Shown here: positions 60,006-64,000 of the stretch, piece after piece
Layout: every line of letters begins with the position of its first letter
How positions within the stretch are numbered: position 1 is the stretch's first letter
Source of the DNA: Flavobacteriales bacterium
Lineage (GTDB): Bacteria > Bacteroidota > Bacteroidia > Flavobacteriales_F > PHOS-HE28
NCBI GenBank assembly: GCA_016704485.1
Contig: JADJAA010000002.1
Location: 496,001 to 560,000 of the forward strand
Direction: 5' to 3'
Length of the DNA stretch: 64,000 bases
Notes under the pieces: generated by a model
The model's database searches: none
What the model was told of the DNA's origin: nothing
What the model saw: only the letters and a program-made list of their open reading frames with translations
Translations under genes and position numbers: made by a program

Positions 60006-60451
60006 GTAATGGGATCAGGTTGGTCTTCTGGAAACCACAGTTTACCGGTGCGATAGACCGTGCCTTTGAACAGTGCAACAAGGGTGTTGTTCTGGTCGGT
60101 AACGTTGATGTGATAGATCGCTATGCGCGATGTTCTGCTTTTTTCGGTAGCTACTGCACTGAGTCGATCACCTTCTTCCACGGGCTTGGTGTGGCTAATT
60201 GAAGTTTCCACTGAAACTGCTTGTATCCCATACGAATTCGACGCAAAGGCCAGACAACTATCCGCCAACGCATATGTAATTCCGCCATGGGCGATCTTGA
60301 AACCATTCAGCATTTCATATCGAACGGTCATTTGAAGAACACAAACTCCCGGTGCCACGTTGATCCGTTCAATTCCGAGCCATTTACTGAACGGGTCATT
60401 GTCGTACATCTGAGCTACGACCTTAATTGCAAGCTGTTCCGGAGTGATCAC
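60002..60451 (-). CDS. paaI: PaaI hotdog thioesterase
   Basis: A 149-residue hydroxyphenylacetyl-CoA thioesterase type. FKIAHGGITYALADSCLAFASNS, residues about 51-73, is the PaaI signature, with the HGG loop and the Asp of LADS. VSVETSISHTKPVEEGDRL and ALFKGTVYRTGK follow. PaaI rescues CoA from dead-end intermediates of phenylacetate degradation. The start codon is GTG at 60451, 5 bases after a perfect -7 element, so the mRNA looks leaderless. It is co-translated with the thiolase gene (ATGA overlap). Confidence 0.9.
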   Translation of the reverse strand: MITPEQLAIKVVAQMYDNDPFSKWLGIERINVAPGVCVLQMTVRYEMLNGFKIAHGGITYALADSCLAFASNSYGIQAVSVETSISHTKPVEEGDRLSAVATEKSRTSRIAIYHINVTDQNNTLVALFKGTVYRTGKLWFPEDQPDPIT

Positions 60452-60456
60452 GATAG

Positions 60457-60464
60457 CAAAGGTA
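60457..60464 (-). promoter_or_regulatory. -7 element of paaI, leaderless GTG start
   Basis: Minus strand TACCTTTG, perfect consensus, then CTATC and GTG at 60451. Confidence 0.6.
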
Positions 60465-60493
60465 TCATAGAGCGCATGTAATACCGAAGTGAA

Positions 60494-61006
60494 TTAGATC
60501 TCCTTGGGCAGCGCACCTTCATGTTGAAGTAGCCACCGTTTGCGCCATATTCCTCCGATGTACCCGGTGAGCAGCCCATTACTCCCAATAACGCGGTGGC
60601 AGGGCACGATGATCGGGATCGGGTTCTTTCCGCACGCATTTCCAACAGTCCTGCCAAGTGCACGGCCTCCAATGTGCTTACCAAGTGTTTTATAGGACGC
60701 GGCTTTTCCATACGGAATGTCCTGTAGGGCGCGCCACACCAATTTCTGAAATCGAGTACCTACTTGCTGCACGGGAAGGTCGAATTTCTTTCGTTTCCCT
60801 GCGAAATACTCTTTCAGTTGTTTTTCTGCTTTCAGTAAAACCGGTGGCAGTTTTGCATGCCGTACGGGCAATGGTTCGAATGAAACGGCCGTGATCAGTT
60901 CATCATCGCTAGCTATCCAGATCCTCCCGATCGGCGTGTCTAGCGCGACTACGTGCGGTGATGCGAACAATTCCGGATCACGTTGGGGTTGTTTCCGTTT
61001 CATCAT
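60494..61006 (-). CDS. ogt: Methylated-DNA-protein cysteine methyltransferase (Ogt)
   Basis: A 170-residue suicide repair protein that removes O6-alkyl groups from guanine. IWIASDDELITAVSF lies in the N-terminal domain. The helix-turn-helix part RFQKLVWRALQDIPYGKAASYKTLG is at about 85-110, then GNACGKNPIPIIVPCHRVIG with the acceptor Cys in PCHRV, and GLLTGYIGGIWRKRWLLQHEG. All active residues are present. It separates the two parts of the phenylacetate-type gene set. Confidence 0.94.
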   Translation of the reverse strand: MMKRKQPQRDPELFASPHVVALDTPIGRIWIASDDELITAVSFEPLPVRHAKLPPVLLKAEKQLKEYFAGKRKKFDLPVQQVGTRFQKLVWRALQDIPYGKAASYKTLGKHIGGRALGRTVGNACGKNPIPIIVPCHRVIGSNGLLTGYIGGIWRKRWLLQHEGALPKEI

Positions 61007-61048
61007 TGAATGTCCTTGTCAGTATATTGATCGCAAAATAATGAAGGT

Positions 61049-61714
61049 ATGACATGGTTCAGCAAAGACTATAACCAGTTCTTCAAGGAATTGGCCGCGA
61101 ACAACACTAAGGAGTGGTTCGATGCGAACAGAAAACGGTATGAGAAAAGCGTGAAGGAACCTTTCAAGGTCTTTGTTACTGCGGTGATAAAGCAGGTCCA
61201 CACTCATGACAAGGGTGTCAATATTGAACCCAAGGATGCGATCTTCAGGATCAATAGGGACATTCGCTTCGCAAAGGACAAAACCCCGTACAAGCTGAAC
61301 TTGAGTGCAATCGTTTCACACGGTGGACGAAAGGATATGACTGCTGCGGGGATCTATTTCGAGCTCGGTCCTGAGAACGTAAAATTCTATGGAGGTGCCT
61401 ACATGCCTGATAAAGACCAATTGATCAAGATAAGAACGGCGATCATGGCCGATCACAAGGGATTCCGCAAAGTTCTGGACGGGAAAGCATTCAAAATGGT
61501 GTTCGGTGGTGTACAAGGAGAGAAGAACAAAGTGATCCCAAAAGAATTCAAGGCTTTCTTGGAAAAGGAACCGTTGATCGCGAACAAGCAGTTCTACGTA
61601 GGAGCTGAATTGCCTGCCAAATGGGTGATCGATCCGAAGTTGATGGAGAAATTGATGGAGCACTACATGGCCATGAAACCGTACAATGAATGGCTGGTGG
61701 CGGCGATGAAGTGA
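61049..61714 (+). CDS. DUF2461 domain protein
   Basis: A 221-residue protein of the DUF2461 family. TWFSKDYNQFFKELAANNTK with KEWFDANRKRYEKSVKEPF at the N-terminus, IFRINRDIRFAKDKTPYKLN near 75, GIYFELGPENVKFYGGAYMPD and a C-terminal PYNEWLVAAM are all typical. Members are widespread and of unknown function. It is transcribed divergently from ogt with a 42-base gap, so promoters overlap. Confidence 0.92.
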   Translation: MTWFSKDYNQFFKELAANNTKEWFDANRKRYEKSVKEPFKVFVTAVIKQVHTHDKGVNIEPKDAIFRINRDIRFAKDKTPYKLNLSAIVSHGGRKDMTAAGIYFELGPENVKFYGGAYMPDKDQLIKIRTAIMADHKGFRKVLDGKAFKMVFGGVQGEKNKVIPKEFKAFLEKEPLIANKQFYVGAELPAKWVIDPKLMEKLMEHYMAMKPYNEWLVAAMK

Positions 61715-61832
61715 GGATAGAGGGAGTCGCGTCAGAACGTGTTCTCACGCGAATTGTGGTAGTCTTCAGATGCTTCTAAAGCCTTTTAGTGCGAGTTGAT
61801 CCATCGATATAGGTCGAAGTTTGGTCACCAAC

Positions 61833-61862
61833 AAAAAAGCGCCCGCTTTTCAGCGGACGCTT
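61833..61862 (-). terminator. Intrinsic terminator of the YceI-family gene
   Basis: AAGCGCCCGCT (61837-61847) and AGCGGACGCTT (61852-61862) pair with one mismatch; on the minus strand a T run follows. It begins 20 bases after the stop. Confidence 0.8.
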
Positions 61863-61882
61863 CCTCGACTTTCACCCGGAAC

Positions 61883-62533
61883 CTAGTTGGCTTTGCCAGT
61901 AAGTTTCACGATCAGGTCTATGTTGTTTGCGATCACCAAGTCCTTTGCAGGGCCTGGGAACGCAACACCGTATTTCTGACGATCAAAGGTCATTTTGCCT
62001 GTAGCGGTAACCGTGCCATCATCACTCGTTGCCATTTCGATCTCCGTAATGGTCTCGGTATCGGTCTTTCCGCGCAGCGTTAGTTCAGCTTTTGCGATAT
62101 TGCCTTCAACACCAAGGATCGTCAAGGATGCCGTTGGACTTTTCTCAACATGGAAGAATTCTTCGCTGGCTAGATGTTTCATCAAATTTTCCTTTGGGCG
62201 ATCGGCGGAATACCCATCATCCGTTGGGTTGATCGAGGTCATGTCCACAACGAATTCGCCATTTTGAAGGATACCTCCCTTGGTGATGATCTCTCCCTTG
62301 AGCACTTTCATATCGCCGCTGTGGCTATAGATCTTTGCACCTGTCATGTTACCGGACCACATTACCCCGCTGGCAGATGGGTCTATGGTATAGGTGACGA
62401 TTTTGCCAGCTTCAACCGCTAGACTATCGGCAATTGCTTGGTCTTTTTTTGCTTGGATCTCCGCCTCACTTGGGCCACAGGCCACTAGAAAAAGTGCGGT
62501 CATTGAAAGTGCAGTGAACAGTTTGGTCGTCAT
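61883..62533 (-). CDS. YceI-family lipoprotein
   Basis: Lipoprotein signal TKLFTALSMTALFLVAC, then a helical linker and a YceI domain: VTYTIDPSASGVMWSGN, KGEIITKGGILQNGEFVVDMTS, HLASEEFFHVEKSPTASLTI, GKMTFDRQKYGVAFPGPAKD and the final strand IDLIVKLTGK. YceI proteins form a lipocalin-like barrel that binds isoprenoids such as ubiquinone-related lipids. A perfect -7 element (62567-62574) lies 33 bases upstream of the ATG. Confidence 0.92.
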   Translation of the reverse strand: MTTKLFTALSMTALFLVACGPSEAEIQAKKDQAIADSLAVEAGKIVTYTIDPSASGVMWSGNMTGAKIYSHSGDMKVLKGEIITKGGILQNGEFVVDMTSINPTDDGYSADRPKENLMKHLASEEFFHVEKSPTASLTILGVEGNIAKAELTLRGKTDTETITEIEMATSDDGTVTATGKMTFDRQKYGVAFPGPAKDLVIANNIDLIVKLTGKAN

Positions 62534-62566
62534 TGGAAAATAGGGATGGGTTTGTTTTTAGGTCGG

Positions 62567-62574
62567 CAAAGGTA
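62567..62574 (-). promoter_or_regulatory. -7 element of the YceI gene
   Basis: Minus strand TACCTTTG, perfect TAnnTTTG, 33 bases before the ATG at 62533; no well-placed -33 TTG was seen. Confidence 0.5.
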
Positions 62575-62682
62575 ATGGAATTTTGTTTCCATGGAAAATA
62601 GATTGTCGTTCCGTGTGTGGTGCAAGGACGGTTGGTTGAATGCGGTACTCAATTTCACACGAAGAACCGCATTGGAATTGCG

Positions 62683-63834
62683 TCAACTATTCGCCAATTT
62701 CTTCAGCAATGGCGAGGGTCGGTACCTATCTTCACCATATTCGGATTGCAGTGCTTCCAATTGTGAAAGACAATTCGCGTATCCCTTTTCTTGTGCCCAT
62801 TGCAACAAGCCTTTAGGGTAGTTCACACCCTTGGTCATTGCAAGGTCCAGGTCTTCCTTACTGGCTATACCCAGTTGTAATGCATCTACCGCTTCGTTGA
62901 TCAACATGACCACGATGCGGTCCACGATCATCTGGTGTAGATCGCGATCGGTCTTGGGTTCCGGAAGTGATGCATCTGTCGAATAGTCGTAATACCCTCG
63001 TCCGGTCTTTCTACCCAACCAATTTGCCTCCACCATGCGTTGCTGTGTTAGGCTGGGCCTGTAACGCGGATCATAGAAGAACGCTTTGAACACACTGCTT
63101 GTAACCGCGAAGTTGATATCGTTGCCAATGAGGTCCATTAATTCAAATGGTCCCATTTTGAAGCCACCAACAGTTTTCATGGCGTGATCTATTGTAGCCA
63201 TATCTGCTATTCCCTCTTCGTGGATCCGTAATGCTTCACCATAGAAAGGTCGAGCAACTCGGTTCACGATAAAGCCTGGTGTATCCTTGGCAATGACAGG
63301 TGTCTTACCCCATGCCTTCATGAGCGCTACACACGCCTTGGTGTGTTGTTCATGGGTTGCCAATCCTGGTACCACCTCAACCAATGGCAATAATGGAGCT
63401 GGGTTGAAAAAGTGAAGACCGATCACACGTTCCGGCAATTTGCATGCTGCTGCGATGGACGTAACGCTCAGCGAAGAGGTATTGGTCGCTAGTATGGCAT
63501 TTGGGCCAACGGTCGATCCAAGCTGCTCGAATAATTGCTTCTTGATCGCGAGGTCCTCGATGACCGCTTCGATCACCAATCCACAATCCGCGAAAGCATT
63601 GATCTCAGTGGCATACGTAAACCGGTTCTGAATAGCCTTGGCTTCATCTACTTTTACTCTCCCCTTTTCGACCAAACGTTCCATGACCTTCTTCAGCGCG
63701 GATCGGGAAGCGTCCAGTGCCTGTTGGCGCATGTCGAACAGCACCACTTCATGTCCGGCCTGCGCAGCAATTTGCGCAATACCACTCCCCATTGTACCAG
63801 CACCGATAACACCAACGATCATATCTTTTTGCAT
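62683..63834 (-). CDS. paaH: 3-hydroxyacyl-CoA dehydrogenase (PaaH-like)
   Basis: A 383-residue NAD-dependent dehydrogenase. The Rossmann motif GVIGAGTMGSGIAQIAAQAGH is near 8-28, ATNTSSLSVTSIA and the catalytic His in VIGLHFFNPAPLLPLVEVV near 138 follow, then DTPGFIVNRV and GPFELMDLIGNDINF. A second dehydrogenase-like domain (KGLLQWAQEKG) is typical of PaaH/PaaC rather than short hydroxybutyryl-CoA dehydrogenases. The symbol is given because paaI-, thiolase- and paaG-like genes are nearby. The ATG at 63834 (MQKDMIVGV) lies 4 bases after GATCTTCG. Confidence 0.87.
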   Translation of the reverse strand: MQKDMIVGVIGAGTMGSGIAQIAAQAGHEVVLFDMRQQALDASRSALKKVMERLVEKGRVKVDEAKAIQNRFTYATEINAFADCGLVIEAVIEDLAIKKQLFEQLGSTVGPNAILATNTSSLSVTSIAAACKLPERVIGLHFFNPAPLLPLVEVVPGLATHEQHTKACVALMKAWGKTPVIAKDTPGFIVNRVARPFYGEALRIHEEGIADMATIDHAMKTVGGFKMGPFELMDLIGNDINFAVTSSVFKAFFYDPRYRPSLTQQRMVEANWLGRKTGRGYYDYSTDASLPEPKTDRDLHQMIVDRIVVMLINEAVDALQLGIASKEDLDLAMTKGVNYPKGLLQWAQEKGYANCLSQLEALQSEYGEDRYRPSPLLKKLANS

Positions 63835-63858
63835 AGCGCGAAGATCGGGCAAAGAAGG

Positions 63859-64000
63859 TCAGTTGCCTTTATAGACCGGTTTTCGTTTCTCCAGGAATGC
63901 ATTCACGCCTTCGGTGTAATCATGACTGCGACCAGCGATGGTCTGCAATTCATTCTCCACGTCAAGTTGGCCATCCATGGTATTGTTCAAGGACCGGTTC
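63859..64000 (-). CDS. Enoyl-CoA hydratase/isomerase, 3' end only (PaaG-like)
   Basis: Only the last 46 codons are inside the window. They read LNNTMDGQLDVENELQTIAG, then SHDYTEGVNAFLEKRKPVYKG and a stop at 63859-63861. This is the standard C-terminus of crotonase-family enzymes (…EGVxAFLEKRxPxFxG). Next to a PaaH-like gene it is probably PaaG, the isomerase/hydratase of the phenylacetate pathway, though a general enoyl-CoA hydratase cannot be excluded. The gap to the next gene is only 24 bases. Confidence 0.85.
   Translation of the reverse strand, partial: NRSLNNTMDGQLDVENELQTIAGRSHDYTEGVNAFLEKRKPVYKGN

Overview
This window is a chromosomal segment of a Bacteroidota bacterium, most likely of the order Flavobacteriales. 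The signs are a complete aerotolerance (Bat) operon, the gliding genes gldF, gldG and a gldI-like gene, a secreted protein with a type A C-terminal sorting domain of the type IX secretion system (T9SS), many short lipobox signal peptides, and promoters of the Bacteroidota type (TAnnTTTG at -7, TTG at -33) instead of the E. coli type. No rRNA, tRNA or CRISPR array was found.

Layout. 1-1035: 3' end of a secreted protein with two calcium-loop repeats. 1153-10334 (minus): a tight operon moxR, small ORF, DUF58, membrane protein, batA, batB, batC (split into two genes), batD, batE. 10501-13006: a MazG-like pyrophosphohydrolase and a DUF4442 protein, then an intact IS5-family element (11511-12402) that landed in the 3' end of a DUF2238 gene. 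13037-16990: beta-barrel protein, ribH, a TPR membrane protein, recF, a DciA-like gene and ndk. 17126-21132: two unknown exported proteins, then nrnA, gldI-like and a second FKBP lipoprotein. 21163-24664: a tetrapyrrole-type methyltransferase, a low-molecular-weight phosphatase, dnaA and a thioesterase. 24670-28149: an IMPACT protein, an EamA transporter, ribD and prmC. 28146-33025: a barrel protein, ligA, a conserved unknown, dapA and an epsilon-type exonuclease. 33034-36104: a haem-motif protein, a rhomboid protease, a META-domain protein and dnaN. 36173-42088 (minus): a SAM hydrolase, a monooxygenase-like gene, a TPR protein, gldF, gldG and a DUF4340 protein. 42272-44202: a PhoH-like ATPase and purC, followed by a nested array of four GACCC/GGGTC palindromes. 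44496-49869: a T9SS-exported BNR-repeat protein, a HEAT protein, a RhuM-Fic protein, a DUF6089 protein and a YggS protein. 49879-55841: DUF1015, serA, serC, an unknown exported protein, ferredoxin and acyl-CoA reductase. 55849-64000: a beta-helix lipoprotein, ribosomal protein L31, and a phenylacetate-type lower beta-oxidation set (thiolase, PaaI, hydroxyacyl-CoA dehydrogenase, enoyl-CoA hydratase) interrupted by ogt, DUF2461 and YceI genes.

How the parts relate. Many gene pairs overlap as ATGA or TGATG, so transcripts are long and translationally coupled (bat, gldF-gldG-DUF4340, serA-DUF1015, nrnA-gldI-FKBP, paaI-thiolase). dnaA, recF, a DciA-like gene and dnaN lie within 21 kb of each other but are not adjacent. 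The most notable observations are: a recurring promoter layout in which the -7 element ends 4-8 bases before the start codon, pointing to leaderless mRNAs; an unannotated 48-residue ORF inside the moxR-bat operon; a gldF with an extra internal segment of about 70 residues; a batC function split over two genes; an IS insertion whose target gene can be rebuilt exactly; the nested palindrome array; and a single-gene RhuM-Fic protein with strong palindromes just upstream.
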